Assembly (NCBI RefSeq): GCF_024199925.1
Contig: NZ_JANADR010000001.1
Span: 6,885,501-6,949,500 of the forward strand
Direction: 5' to 3'
Length of the DNA: 64,000 bases
Source of the DNA: Bradyrhizobium sp. CCGUVB1N3
Lineage (GTDB): Bacteria > Pseudomonadota > Alphaproteobacteria > Rhizobiales > Xanthobacteraceae
In this document: positions 31,625 to 40,427 of the stretch, in pieces
How the letters are laid out: each line of letters starts with the position of its first letter
Numbering within the stretch: position 1 is the stretch's first letter
The notes under the pieces: model-generated
Told to the model about the DNA's origin: nothing
The model's database searches: none
Seen by the model: the letters and a program-made list of their open reading frames with translations, nothing else
Program-made: the position numbers and the translations under genes

Positions 31625-32683
31625 ATGAAGCACGAAAGCCAGAGCGCGTTTCGCCGCGAACCGCGCGAGCCGGAAGTCAGCGGCAATCTGTTCACGCGCT
31701 CGCTCACCGCTCGCACGCTTGCAAGCCTGCGCCGCTGCAGCGTCGCCGATATCGCCGCGCAGATGTGGCCGAATGATCGCGCGCTGTTGCAGCATCTCGC
31801 GCGCGCGGCCTCGAACCCTGCGATGACGAGCGTGGCTGGCTGGGCCGCCGAGCTGGTGCAGAAGCGCACCGCAGATGTGCTTGAGGCGCTCGGGCCCGCA
31901 TCGGGCGCTGCCGACGTGCTCAAGCAGTGCTTGGCGCTGGATTGGGATGGCGCGGGCCTGATCAGCGCGCCTGGATTCACTGCGTCGGCAGGCAACAGCG
32001 GCTTCGTCCAGGAGGGCCAGCCGATCCCGGTGCGGCAATTCGCTGTCGGTCCCGCGCAGCTACAGCCTTACAAGCTGGTGAGCATCGCCCCGCTCACGCG
32101 CGAGATGGTCGAGAGCAGCAACGCCGAGGCGCTGATCAGCGATGCGCTCGTGCGCTCGACCGGCCTTGCGCTCGACGTTGTGTTCTTCGGCAGCGCCGCA
32201 GCGACCGCAGCGCAGCCCGCTGGCATCCGCAACGGCATCGCGGCATCAGCGGCCAGCGCCAACACCGACCCGTTCGCAGCCGTGTTCGAAGACGTGGCCA
32301 CGCTGATCAACGCGGTCGCGCCGGTTGGCGGCAAGGGGCCGTACATTATCGTCGCCGGTCCAGGCCGAGCGGTGAGCTTTGGTATGCGCATCGGCAGCGC
32401 CGAGAGCACGATCATCCCGGTGGCGTCGAGCGCGGTCGGCAACGATCTGATTTGCATCGCGCCGAAGGCCATCGCGGCGGCGCTCAGCGCCGATCCCGAC
32501 GCAGAAACCGCGAACGCCGCAACGCTGGTGATGGACACCGCGCCCGGAGCCGCAGGCACGACAGGCTCGGGCGAGAAGGAGATGTGGCAGACCGACAGCG
32601 TCGCCGTGAAGGTGCGATGGCCGGTGACCTGGGCGCTGCGAGCTGCGGGCGCGGTCGCGTGGCTGACGCCGGCATGGAAGTGA
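31625..32683 (+). CDS. HK97-fold capsid-like protein without scaffold domain
   Basis: 352 residues from ATG 31625 (ribosome site AGAAGGGA); ATG 31502 would add a 41-residue basic leader. Residues 64-77 (NPAMTSVAGWAAEL) match 396-409 of the main capsid fusion (APAMTTVTGWAQEL), and the end WQTDSVAVKVRWPVTWALRA matches its FQTDSLALRMVMPLNWLQRR. QEGQPIPVRQF and LTREMVESS are further common points. It lacks the protease and the coiled-coil delta domain. Could be a minor capsid or decoration paralogue, or a capsid gene from another phage. Confidence 0.8.
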   Translation: MKHESQSAFRREPREPEVSGNLFTRSLTARTLASLRRCSVADIAAQMWPNDRALLQHLARAASNPAMTSVAGWAAELVQKRTADVLEALGPASGAADVLKQCLALDWDGAGLISAPGFTASAGNSGFVQEGQPIPVRQFAVGPAQLQPYKLVSIAPLTREMVESSNAEALISDALVRSTGLALDVVFFGSAAATAAQPAGIRNGIAASAASANTDPFAAVFEDVATLINAVAPVGGKGPYIIVAGPGRAVSFGMRIGSAESTIIPVASSAVGNDLICIAPKAIAAALSADPDAETANAATLVMDTAPGAAGTTGSGEKEMWQTDSVAVKVRWPVTWALRAAGAVAWLTPAWK

Positions 32684-32685
32684 CG

Positions 32686-33861
32686 ATGCAGATTGAGAGT
32701 TTTCTCGACGACCTGCCCGAACTCGACCCGGTCATCTATCACGAACTCACCGACTATGGCTGGCGCGGGCTGACGGCACAGGGCGAAGTGCTGGAAGTCA
32801 GGAGCAGCAACGGCCACGCGATCGAGGTGCCGAGCGAGATCATCGTGTCGTGCGGTGGTGAGCGCATCGGTCGCCGTGCGATCCGCAACGACCAGGCGGT
32901 CGACATCGACGACTACCTCGCGCACTTCAATGCCGTCGTCGCGCTCTATAAGGAAAACCGCGTCGACGAGGCGCTGATCGAGTCCGACGCGACGCTACGC
33001 GCGGCACCGACGCTGCGGGCCAAGTTCAACCGGGCGATGATCCTGCTGGCGTCCGGCCGCTGGGCCGAGGGCCTCGACGAATATTGGCAGTGCGAGCAGG
33101 ACGCGCCGTTCATGCGGCCACAGGTCCGCGCCGCGCTCGATAGAGGCCTGCAGCCTTGGCGCGGCGAGGATTTGCGCGGCAGGCGGCTGCTGGTGCTGCA
33201 CGCCCACGGCTTCGGCGACACCATCATGATGCTGCGCTATCTGCCGCAGCTTGCCGCGAGGGGCGCCGACGTTGCCTTGGAGATGCCGCCCGAGCTGCAA
33301 CGGCTGACGAAGCGATGGCCGCACGCGAGCGACGGCGACTACTTCTGCCCGATCCTGCATCTGCTCCGCTTCCTGCACGTCGCGCCGCAGTCGGTCGATG
33401 GCAGCCCCTACATGGCGGTCGACGCCGAGCTCGTCGCGCGGTGGAGCATCCCGAAAGGCCGCAAGCGGATCGGCATCGCGTGGTCGATAGGCAAGCCGAG
33501 CGACGGCGATTATCCGCGCGAGATTCCGCTCGGTGATCTCGTTGCAGCGCTGGGCGACGCCGAGCTGCACAGCGTGCAGGTCCAAGGCGGCGCCGAGGCG
33601 AAGGCTCTGGGCGTCCAGGCTCACGAGTTCGACGACTTCGCCGATTGCGCGGCGCTGATGCTGCAGATGGACGAGATCGTCAGCGTCGATACCGCGGCGC
33701 TGCATCTGGCAGGCGCCATCGGTCATCCGCGCGTCTATGGCCTGCTCTCGCATTGGTCGAGCTGGCGCTGGGTTGCGCCTTGGTATTCGAACGTGCGGCT
33801 GTGCCGTCAGGCGGCCGCAGGCGATTGGGCGAGCGCCCTTGCGCAGCTTCACGGGCACTGA
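32686..33861 (+). CDS. TPR plus glycosyltransferase-9-like protein
   Basis: 391 residues, ATG two bases after the capsid paralogue stop. Residues about 75-140 are a TPR-type helical pair (HFNAVVALYKENRVDEALIE, KFNRAMILLASGRWAEGLDE). Residues about 165-380 resemble GT-B enzymes of the heptosyltransferase/GT9 kind: LLVLHAHGFGDTIMMLRYLP, RIGIAWSIGKPSDGDYPREI, and the C-terminal nucleotide-sugar site VSVDTAALHLAGAIGHPRVY. Possible roles are glycosylation of virion or host envelope components. Acceptor and donor cannot be read. Confidence 0.75.
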   Translation: MQIESFLDDLPELDPVIYHELTDYGWRGLTAQGEVLEVRSSNGHAIEVPSEIIVSCGGERIGRRAIRNDQAVDIDDYLAHFNAVVALYKENRVDEALIESDATLRAAPTLRAKFNRAMILLASGRWAEGLDEYWQCEQDAPFMRPQVRAALDRGLQPWRGEDLRGRRLLVLHAHGFGDTIMMLRYLPQLAARGADVALEMPPELQRLTKRWPHASDGDYFCPILHLLRFLHVAPQSVDGSPYMAVDAELVARWSIPKGRKRIGIAWSIGKPSDGDYPREIPLGDLVAALGDAELHSVQVQGGAEAKALGVQAHEFDDFADCAALMLQMDEIVSVDTAALHLAGAIGHPRVYGLLSHWSSWRWVAPWYSNVRLCRQAAAGDWASALAQLHGH

Positions 33862-34456
33862 TCTCGGCGTCGCGCCGATCAAGGGTCCGTTCAGCCGATA
33901 CCTCAACGCGCACGAGACGGCCCTCCTGGTCGCGCTGGTCAAGAGCGTCGCGCCGAAGGTGGCGATCGAGTTCGGCTGCAATCTCGGCATCACGGGAGCG
34001 CGGCTGCTCGACAATGTGCCGACGCTGGAAAAGTACATCGGCATCGACGTGCCGCCCGATCATTTGCCGTCGCTGCAATGCCAGCGCGACGAAGTCCCGA
34101 CCGTCGCGGGCTGTTACGCCGCTCACGACGAACGGTTCTATCTGCTGACGGCACGCTCGCAATTGCTGCGCACCGGGCACCTTGAGCCGTGCGACGCGGT
34201 GTTCATCGACGGCGATCACAGCGAAGAGGCCGTGCTGCATGAAAGCAGGCTCGCGCGACGCCTGATCCGAGGGGCCGGGATCATCGTCTGGCACGACTTC
34301 ACCAATCCCGCCGTGGAAGTGACGCAGGCGCTCAACCGCCTGCACGACGAAGGCTGGCCGATCAACTGCGTCGAGAACTCGTGGCTCGCCTTCATGAGAG
34401 TGGAGAACGCCGATGAACAAGGTGATCAGGGGCGACCTCGAACCAGACGACAGTGA
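33839..34456 (+). CDS. Class I SAM methyltransferase, Methyltransf_24-like
   Basis: 205 residues using TTG 33839 inside the preceding gene (no better ATG). SAM-binding strand KVAIEFGCNLGITGARLLDN, acidic binding point YIGIDVPPDHL, and the metal/substrate stretch CDAVFIDGDHSEEAV with GAGIIVWHDF. This layout is that of small-molecule or sugar O-methyltransferases. Overlaps both neighbours (23 and 44 bases), so it is made with the capsid proteins. Confidence 0.7.
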   Translation: MRSFTGTDLGVAPIKGPFSRYLNAHETALLVALVKSVAPKVAIEFGCNLGITGARLLDNVPTLEKYIGIDVPPDHLPSLQCQRDEVPTVAGCYAAHDERFYLLTARSQLLRTGHLEPCDAVFIDGDHSEEAVLHESRLARRLIRGAGIIVWHDFTNPAVEVTQALNRLHDEGWPINCVENSWLAFMRVENADEQGDQGRPRTRRQ

Positions 34457-36539
34457 GTCCTACGAGGATTTCATGGACCGCTGCAGCGACGAGATCGGCG
34501 ACGAAGACGTCTGCCAGATGATCTGGGACGAGAGCGGCAACGAGGAAATGGCCGCGAGCGGCGTCAAGCGCAAAACGCTCGCCAGCCAGGCCAGCGGCGG
34601 TCTCGAGTTCGTCCTCTCCGACGAGTCGCCGGATCGGATGGACGACGTCATTCTCAGCGACGGCTGGGATTTGAAGGCCTTCAAGAACAACCCCATCGCG
34701 CTGTTCAACCACCAGAGCAGCTTCCCGGTTGGCAAGTGGTCGAACCTCCGGGTCGAGAACAAGCAGCTGCGCGGCCACCTTGAGCTTGCGCCGTTTGGCA
34801 CTTCCGAGCGCATCGACGAAATCAGGAAGCTGGTCGACGCAGGCATTCTGCGCGCCGTCAGCGTCGGCTTCAGGCCGCTGGAGGCCGAGCGCCGCGAAGG
34901 CACCGACTGGGGCACCACGTTCAAGCGCTGCGAGCTGGTCGAAACCTCCCTCGTCAGCGTGCCAGCCAACGCGAATGCGCTGGCCGTCGCAAAGTCTCTG
35001 AAAATTTCCCCCGCAACGATTGATCTCGTGTTCGCCGAGCAAGGCAAGAAAAGCACGGGCATCAAGCGGCGCGGGTTCACTGGCGAGCACGCCTCTCGAT
35101 CTCGCACACGAAAGGGCAGCGCCATGTCTGGCCTCGCTCAACGCATTACCGACTTGGAGACGCAGATCGTCGCCAAGCGGGATGAACTCGAAGACCATCT
35201 CGACAAGATGGACGACACCAACGTCAGCGATTCCGATCTGGAAACGACCGGCAAGCTGAACGCCGATATCGCCCAGCTCGAAAAGACCCGAGCGGCGCTC
35301 GTCGACTCCGAAAAGCTGCTGGCGAAGTCGGTTGACAATGGCGGCAACGGCGGCACGCGCAGCCGTGCGCTCTCCACGACCGTGATCGTCGGCGGCGAGC
35401 GCGAGCGCATCGCCTCGCCTGCAATCATCGTCAACCGCAAGAAGGACCTCGATCTCCTGGACTACGTCGTTCGCGGCGCCACGGTGGCGGTTATCGCCAA
35501 GGTGACGGGCAAGAGCGTCGAGGAGACCCGGCAGCGCATCTACGGCGACGACGAAGGCACGAAGGCCATTGTCGAGATCGTCACGCGCGCTGCCAGCGCA
35601 CCGGCCATGACCACGGTCACGGGCTGGGCGCAGGAGCTGGCGCAGACGACCTATGCCGATCTGATGCCGCTCCTGATGCCGAAGGCGATCCTGACCCGGC
35701 TTGCGCCGAAGGGATTGACGCTGAGCTTCGGCACCTCTGGCCGCATCGTCATCCCGACCCGCTCGCGCACGCCGTCGCTGGCTGGCTCGTTCGTCGGCGA
35801 AGGCATGGCGATTCCGGTCCGTCAGGGTGCGTTCACCTCGCAAACCCTGACGCCGAAGAAGATGGCGGTCATCTCGACCTGGACGCGAGAGATGGGCGAC
35901 CACTCCGTGCCCGCGATCGAGGGGCTGATCCGTCAGGCGATTCAAGACGACACCAGCGTCGCCATCGACTCCGTGCTGATCGACGCCAACGCGGCGACCA
36001 CGATCCGGCCCGCTGGCCTGCTCAACGGCGTGGCGGCAACCGGCGCGACGGCGGGCGGCGGCATCGCTGCTATCGTCGGCGACATCGTCGGCCTGATCAA
36101 CGCCATCTCGGCCAGCACCATGGGCAACGTGCGCAATCTGGTCTGGCTGGCGAACCAGACCGACATGCTGCGTGCCTCGCTGCTGTCTGCGGCGAACACC
36201 GGCATCTTCCCGTTCCGCGACGAGATTCGCGGCGGCACGCTGGCGACGATCCCGATCATCGACAGCGCGACTGTCCCGGCCAAGACGCTGATCCTGGTCG
36301 ACGCCGCCGACTTCGTCGTGGTCGGAGGCGAGGCTCCGCGCATGGAGATGAGCGATCAGGCGACGCTGCACATGGAGGACACCAATCCTCTCGATCTGGT
36401 CGCTTCCCCGAGCACGGTCGCTGCTCCGCAGCGCTCGCTGTTCCAGACCGACTCGCTCGCGCTGCGGATGGTGATGCCGCTGAACTGGCTGCAGCGCCGC
36501 GCCGGCACCGTCGCGTGGACGCAGAACGTGACGTGGTGA
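34413..36539 (+). CDS. Prohead protease-major capsid protein fusion (HK97 type)
   Basis: 708 residues. Protease (about 50-200): H100 in LFNHQSSFPVGKW, S150 in LRAVSVGF and E177 in CELVETSLVSVPANA form the expected Ser-His-Glu site. Residues about 238-310 are a coiled-coil delta/scaffold domain beginning at an internal Met (M238, MSGLAQRITDLETQIVAKRD), which could serve as a separate start near 35124. Residues about 335-708 are the HK97 capsid fold (GWAQELAQTTYADLMPLLMP, SFVGEGMAIPVRQGAF). The product should be cleaved after assembly to free the mature shell protein. Confidence 0.93.
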   Translation: MNKVIRGDLEPDDSESYEDFMDRCSDEIGDEDVCQMIWDESGNEEMAASGVKRKTLASQASGGLEFVLSDESPDRMDDVILSDGWDLKAFKNNPIALFNHQSSFPVGKWSNLRVENKQLRGHLELAPFGTSERIDEIRKLVDAGILRAVSVGFRPLEAERREGTDWGTTFKRCELVETSLVSVPANANALAVAKSLKISPATIDLVFAEQGKKSTGIKRRGFTGEHASRSRTRKGSAMSGLAQRITDLETQIVAKRDELEDHLDKMDDTNVSDSDLETTGKLNADIAQLEKTRAALVDSEKLLAKSVDNGGNGGTRSRALSTTVIVGGERERIASPAIIVNRKKDLDLLDYVVRGATVAVIAKVTGKSVEETRQRIYGDDEGTKAIVEIVTRAASAPAMTTVTGWAQELAQTTYADLMPLLMPKAILTRLAPKGLTLSFGTSGRIVIPTRSRTPSLAGSFVGEGMAIPVRQGAFTSQTLTPKKMAVISTWTREMGDHSVPAIEGLIRQAIQDDTSVAIDSVLIDANAATTIRPAGLLNGVAATGATAGGGIAAIVGDIVGLINAISASTMGNVRNLVWLANQTDMLRASLLSAANTGIFPFRDEIRGGTLATIPIIDSATVPAKTLILVDAADFVVVGGEAPRMEMSDQATLHMEDTNPLDLVASPSTVAAPQRSLFQTDSLALRMVMPLNWLQRRAGTVAWTQNVTW

Positions 36540-36657
36540 GCAATCGTCCGCGCCTTCCATCGTTAGCTTAAAGCAAAGCGGCATGGGTTCGCCCAGCGAT
36601 GCGGAGTAGCGCCCGATTAGATGAGGGCGCGGACACCCTTCAACCGGAGATCAGATC

Positions 36658-36942
36658 ATGACGACCAAACTTGCAGACGATCCGGCGACCGAAGCTGCCA
36701 AGAAGCAACTCGCCGAGGAGCAGAAGGCCACCGCGCAGTCGCGCGCCGAGTTTGCCGCACGCACGCAAGGCAAGCCGACGCCGACGCAGGAGGAGAACGA
36801 CATCGTCGCGCTGGGCGGCCACGTCCTTGAGCACGACGATGACGGCAGCGCGCCCGATCCGCACCAAACCAAGAACCTTGAGGCCGAGAAGCCGCACGCG
36901 AGGCCGCAGAACTACCAGACCCGAGCGCATCGCGCCGAGTGA
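36658..36942 (+). CDS. Small hydrophilic phage protein
   Basis: 94 residues with a ribosome site (GGAG, 9 bases before ATG). Helical, charged N-terminus (KLADDPATEAAKKQLAEEQK) and an acidic/His-rich stretch (ALGGHVLEHDDDGSAPDPHQ). Probably largely disordered. Lies between capsid and portal genes, stopping 3 bases before the portal start. Not recognised. Confidence 0.65.
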   Translation: MTTKLADDPATEAAKKQLAEEQKATAQSRAEFAARTQGKPTPTQEENDIVALGGHVLEHDDDGSAPDPHQTKNLEAEKPHARPQNYQTRAHRAE

Positions 36943-36945
36943 CAG

Positions 36946-38361
36946 GTGGCGAACTGGCTGTCCCGCATCTCTCGGCTGATTGGAAAGGCCGAAGGCGAAT
37001 ACCGTCCCGGTCCATGGTATTTGCCGATAACGGGCGGCTGGCTGCCTGCCGACGTGGGCAAATTCACCAACTGGTGGCAGCTGGGTTACGACCCCATCGG
37101 CCTGTCGTCGCAGTCGGCGATGGTCGAGGCCTGCGTCTCGGCTTACTCCCAAACCGTCGCGATGTGTCCAGGCGATCACTGGCGGCTCAACAGCAAGGGC
37201 GGGCGAGATCGAGTGAAGAACTCGGCACTCGCCCGCTTGCTGCGCTATCCGAACGACTACCAGACGATCAGCGATTTTCTGCTCAACGCGGTGCGCTCGC
37301 TTTACCTCACCGGCAATTGCTATGCGCTGGCCCTACGCAATGATCGCTACGAGATCGACGAACTGCATTTGATGAAGTCGGAGCTATCGCGCCCTTTGCT
37401 CGCCTCGACCGGCGAGATTTTTTATCAGCTGTACGGCAACGACATCATTGCCAAGCGCATGAACGAGGAAACGCTCCTTGTGCCGCAGCGGGACGTGCTG
37501 CACATCAAGCTGCACACTCGCCGGGAGCGCTATCCCGTGCCGCTGATCGGCGAGAGTCCAATCCTCGCGGCCTATGGCGATATCGGCGTCGGCAACGCCA
37601 TCGCGCGGCAGCAGCAGGCGTTCTACATGAACGAGGCGCGGCCATCGGCGGTGCTGTCGACCGATCTGGTGCTCGACAAGGATCAGGTGCAGGCGCTGCG
37701 CGACCGCTGGAATGATCAGGCCAAGGGATTGTATCAGGGCGGCACGCCGATCCTGACCGCTGGATTGAAGGTGCAGCCATGGGCGGTCGGCGGCAAGGAT
37801 GCTGCGACAGCCGAGATGCTGAAACTCTCGAACGAGCACATCGCGCTGGCCTTCCGCATCCCGCTTCAGATCCTTGGCCTCGGCGGCGCGGCCTACAATT
37901 CCACTGAGCTGCTCATGCAGAGCTGGATCGCATCCGGCCTCGGCTTCTGCCTGAACCACGTCGAGGAAGCCATTGGCGTGCTGTTCCTGCTGAAAGGGCA
38001 GCCGGACGAATACGTCGAGTTCGATACGGCGGCATTGCTGCGGTCGGCGATGAAGGACCGTATCGAGGCGCTGGCGCGCGGCGTTCAGGGCGGCATCTTC
38101 GCGCCCAACGAGGCTCGCAATTCCGAGGGGCTTCCAGACGCCAAATTCGGCGACGAGCCGCGCGTGCAGCAACAGGTCGTGCCGCTGAGCGCGGCTGGCG
38201 CGATCCCGGCTGCGCCGCCGGCACCGTCCGCAGCACCACAGCCCGCACCGCACGCCGCACCATTGCCACCCAAAAAGGGCAATCGCGATGACCTTGCAAG
38301 AGAAGTCCGAAACCTATTTGAACTCACCGAGCGCATCGGAAGGCGGCGACTTACTCCTTGA
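36946..38361 (+). CDS. Portal protein, HK97 family
   Basis: 471 residues, GTG start at 36946. Dodecameric channel at the head vertex. Family points: VEACVSAYSQTVAMCPGDHW, SDFLLNAVRSLYLTGNCYAL, LLVPQRDVLHIKLHTRRERY, the YMNEARPSAVLSTD region and AFRIPLQILGLGGAAYNSTE. A proline/alanine-rich tail (about 420-450) overlaps the following gene by 74 bases. Unusually it follows, rather than precedes, the protease and capsid gene. Confidence 0.92.
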   Translation: MANWLSRISRLIGKAEGEYRPGPWYLPITGGWLPADVGKFTNWWQLGYDPIGLSSQSAMVEACVSAYSQTVAMCPGDHWRLNSKGGRDRVKNSALARLLRYPNDYQTISDFLLNAVRSLYLTGNCYALALRNDRYEIDELHLMKSELSRPLLASTGEIFYQLYGNDIIAKRMNEETLLVPQRDVLHIKLHTRRERYPVPLIGESPILAAYGDIGVGNAIARQQQAFYMNEARPSAVLSTDLVLDKDQVQALRDRWNDQAKGLYQGGTPILTAGLKVQPWAVGGKDAATAEMLKLSNEHIALAFRIPLQILGLGGAAYNSTELLMQSWIASGLGFCLNHVEEAIGVLFLLKGQPDEYVEFDTAALLRSAMKDRIEALARGVQGGIFAPNEARNSEGLPDAKFGDEPRVQQQVVPLSAAGAIPAAPPAPSAAPQPAPHAAPLPPKKGNRDDLAREVRNLFELTERIGRRRLTP

Positions 38362-39781
38362 CGCCTGGCGGATCTGTCTCGCCGAGGCGCTGGAGAGGCA
38401 ACAGCGCGAGTGGGGCCGTCTGCATGAACTGGAAGTGGCGCGATCCACTGCGATCATCAGCCAGTTGGAGGCGAAGATCGCGACCCTTGAAGCGCGGATT
38501 CAATCCCGGCTGGTCGAGCTGAAAGACGGTGAACCGGGTCCAACCGGGCCGCAGGGCGAGCAAGGTCCGGCTGGCGAGAAAGGCGAACCCGGCGACCGAG
38601 GCGAGCAAGGACCGGCCGGGATTGGATTCGCTGGCGAGCGCGGCGAGAAAGGCGAGCTGGGTCCGCAAGGCGAAAAAGGTTTCCCCGGCGAAGCGGGTCT
38701 TCCCGGTTCGCAGGGCGAGCGCGGCGAACCAGGAGAGCGAGGCCAAGATGGCAAGCGCGGCGAAATCGGCGAGCGCGGTGAACGCGGCGAGCGCGGCGAA
38801 ACAGGCGAGCGTGGGCCGCAGGGCGAAAGCGGCGCGCCGGGACCGGCTGGCGAGCAAGGGCTTCGTGGCGAGATAGGTCCGCAGGGCGAGCGCGGCGAAA
38901 CAGGCGAGCGTGGGCCGCAGGGCGAAAGCGGCGCGCCGGGACCGGCTGGCGAGCAAGGGCTTCGTGGCGAGATAGGTCCGCAGGGTGAGCGCGGCGAAAC
39001 AGGCGAGCGTGGGCCGCAGGGCGAAAGCGGCGCGCCGGGACCGGCTGGCGAGCAAGGGCTTCGTGGTGAGATAGGTCCGCAGGGTGAGCGCGGTGAGAAG
39101 GGCGATCCCGGCGAGAAAGGCGACAGGGGCGATCCCGGTGAGATCGGCCCCGCTGGCGCCAAGGGCGCCCCCGGCGAGCGCGGCGAAAACGGCGAAGAAG
39201 GCAAGCAGGGCGAACAAGGCCCGCACGGAGAACCGGGTGAGCGCGGTGAGAAGGGCGACCGTGGCGAAAAGGGCGAGCGCGGCGAGTTGCCCATGGTCCG
39301 CGAATGGATTGCCGACGAGATTTCCTATCAGGGCGACGTTGTGGCGTGCGATGGCGGAACATGGCAGGCGCAGAAAGACACCGCGCAGAAGCCGCCGCAT
39401 CGGGATTGGGTGCCTCTGGCTGTTGCTGGTCGCGCCGCTGTCTCTCCTGTGGTTCGCGGCACTTTCGATGTGGCTCAGAGCTACGACGCATTGAACATCG
39501 TGGCGCTGAACGGTTCATCGTTCATCGCGCGCTGGAACGATCCCGGCGAATGTCCCGGTGACGGCTGGCAGTTGATCGCGTCATGCGGCCGCGCTGGCAA
39601 ACCGGGGCCGAAGGGCGAGCGCGGCGAACAAGGTCCGCGCGGATTGCCCGGGCCCAGCCTCGTGCGCGGCGAGATCGACCGCAAAACCTACACCATGAAG
39701 CTGATCATGTCGGATGGCAGCGAGGTGCAGCTGCATTGCCGCGGCTTCTTCGAGCAGTATCACGAGGAAAGCGATGGCTGA
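38288..39781 (+). CDS. Collagen-like structural protein in the head module
   Basis: 497 residues. A helical/coiled-coil front (about 1-75, ISQLEAKIATLEARIQSRL) leads to a long Gly-X-Y collagen domain (about 82-335), interrupted once at IGFAG. Three perfect-frame 99-bp repeats encode 33-residue blocks. The C-terminus has a chitin-binding-like fold (ISYQGDVVACDGGTWQAQKD), a second similar segment (NIVALNGSSFIARWNDPGE), another short collagen run and a beta end. Such proteins decorate virions as head or neck fibres that hold on to carbohydrate surfaces. Confidence 0.85.
   Translation: MTLQEKSETYLNSPSASEGGDLLLDAWRICLAEALERQQREWGRLHELEVARSTAIISQLEAKIATLEARIQSRLVELKDGEPGPTGPQGEQGPAGEKGEPGDRGEQGPAGIGFAGERGEKGELGPQGEKGFPGEAGLPGSQGERGEPGERGQDGKRGEIGERGERGERGETGERGPQGESGAPGPAGEQGLRGEIGPQGERGETGERGPQGESGAPGPAGEQGLRGEIGPQGERGETGERGPQGESGAPGPAGEQGLRGEIGPQGERGEKGDPGEKGDRGDPGEIGPAGAKGAPGERGENGEEGKQGEQGPHGEPGERGEKGDRGEKGERGELPMVREWIADEISYQGDVVACDGGTWQAQKDTAQKPPHRDWVPLAVAGRAAVSPVVRGTFDVAQSYDALNIVALNGSSFIARWNDPGECPGDGWQLIASCGRAGKPGPKGERGEQGPRGLPGPSLVRGEIDRKTYTMKLIMSDGSEVQLHCRGFFEQYHEESDG
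38795..39091 (+). repeat. Three tandem 99-bp repeats in collagen gene
   Basis: Units at 38795-38893, 38894-38992 and 38993-39091, each encoding GETGERGPQGESGAPGPAGE followed by QGLRGEIGPQGER. They differ only by a few C/T third-position changes, so expansion is recent and in frame. Confidence 0.9.
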
Positions 39782-40427
39782 CATTATCGTCAAGGTGCTC
39801 GATCCGGCCGACAGCTACGATCTCGCGTCGCTGGATGAGATCAAGACCCTGCTGGGCCTGCCAGCCGCCGACACCAGCGAGGACGAACTGCTTGGGATGT
39901 GGATCACGTACTATTCCGACGTGATCGCGACGCTGTGCAATCGCGTGTTCGCGAAAGAGAAGGTGATCGAGTCGTGGCGCGGCGACACCAAGCCGTTCGA
40001 TACCGACAACGGCCGCGTGTTTCTCACCCACTATCCGGTTGTCGACACCGACATCGAGTCGATCACCGCGCCGGATGGCACCACGATTGATGCGGGCTAC
40101 GAACTCGAGAATGCCAGCGGCAAGCTGCAGTTTTTCGACGCGACATGGAGCGAGCCGATCCGCATCACCTATACCGGCGGCTACGACTTGCCCGATGAAG
40201 CGCCGCCCGCGCTGAAGCAGGCACTGGCGCTGCTGGTGCAGAACGCGCGCATCTGGCAGTCGCGGGCGCTGACTTCGGGCGTGCGCTCGATCTCGCATCG
40301 GGAATCGCGGGTGCAGTTCTTCGACATCAATCAGGCCGTCGCCAAGATGGGCGGCGCTGGGCCGCTGGCGATGGCCAACGAGATGGTGAGCGGGCTGCTG
40401 TACAAATACACCCGCTTCTATGCTTGA
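39774..40427 (+). CDS. Head-tail connector protein (HK97 gp6-like)
   Basis: 217 residues from ATG 39774, overlapping the collagen gene stop. LASLDEIKTLLGLPAADTSE, YYSDVIATLCNRVFAKEKVI, a beta middle (GYELENASGKLQFFDATWSE) and PPALKQALALLVQNARIWQS are typical of gp6-like adaptors that ring the portal. Longer than phage HK97 gp6 because of the added beta segment. Confidence 0.8.
   Translation: MADIIVKVLDPADSYDLASLDEIKTLLGLPAADTSEDELLGMWITYYSDVIATLCNRVFAKEKVIESWRGDTKPFDTDNGRVFLTHYPVVDTDIESITAPDGTTIDAGYELENASGKLQFFDATWSEPIRITYTGGYDLPDEAPPALKQALALLVQNARIWQSRALTSGVRSISHRESRVQFFDINQAVAKMGGAGPLAMANEMVSGLLYKYTRFYA

Noticed and set aside
31927..33861. 644-residue rightward frame
   Set aside because: Only its last 391 residues, from the ATG at 32686, look like a protein; the first part is an off-frame reading of the capsid paralogue.
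34392..36584. 730-residue frame antisense to the protease-capsid fusion
   Set aside because: Arg/Asp/Gly-rich composition typical of antisense reading; the sense strand is unambiguous.
38795..39091. CRISPR-like regular repetition
   Set aside because: Repeats are adjoining 99-bp coding units without spacers and keep the collagen frame.
38351..39518. Several long leftward frames over the collagen gene
   Set aside because: Mirror images of Gly-X-Y repeats (SPRSP, RRFRPAA strings).
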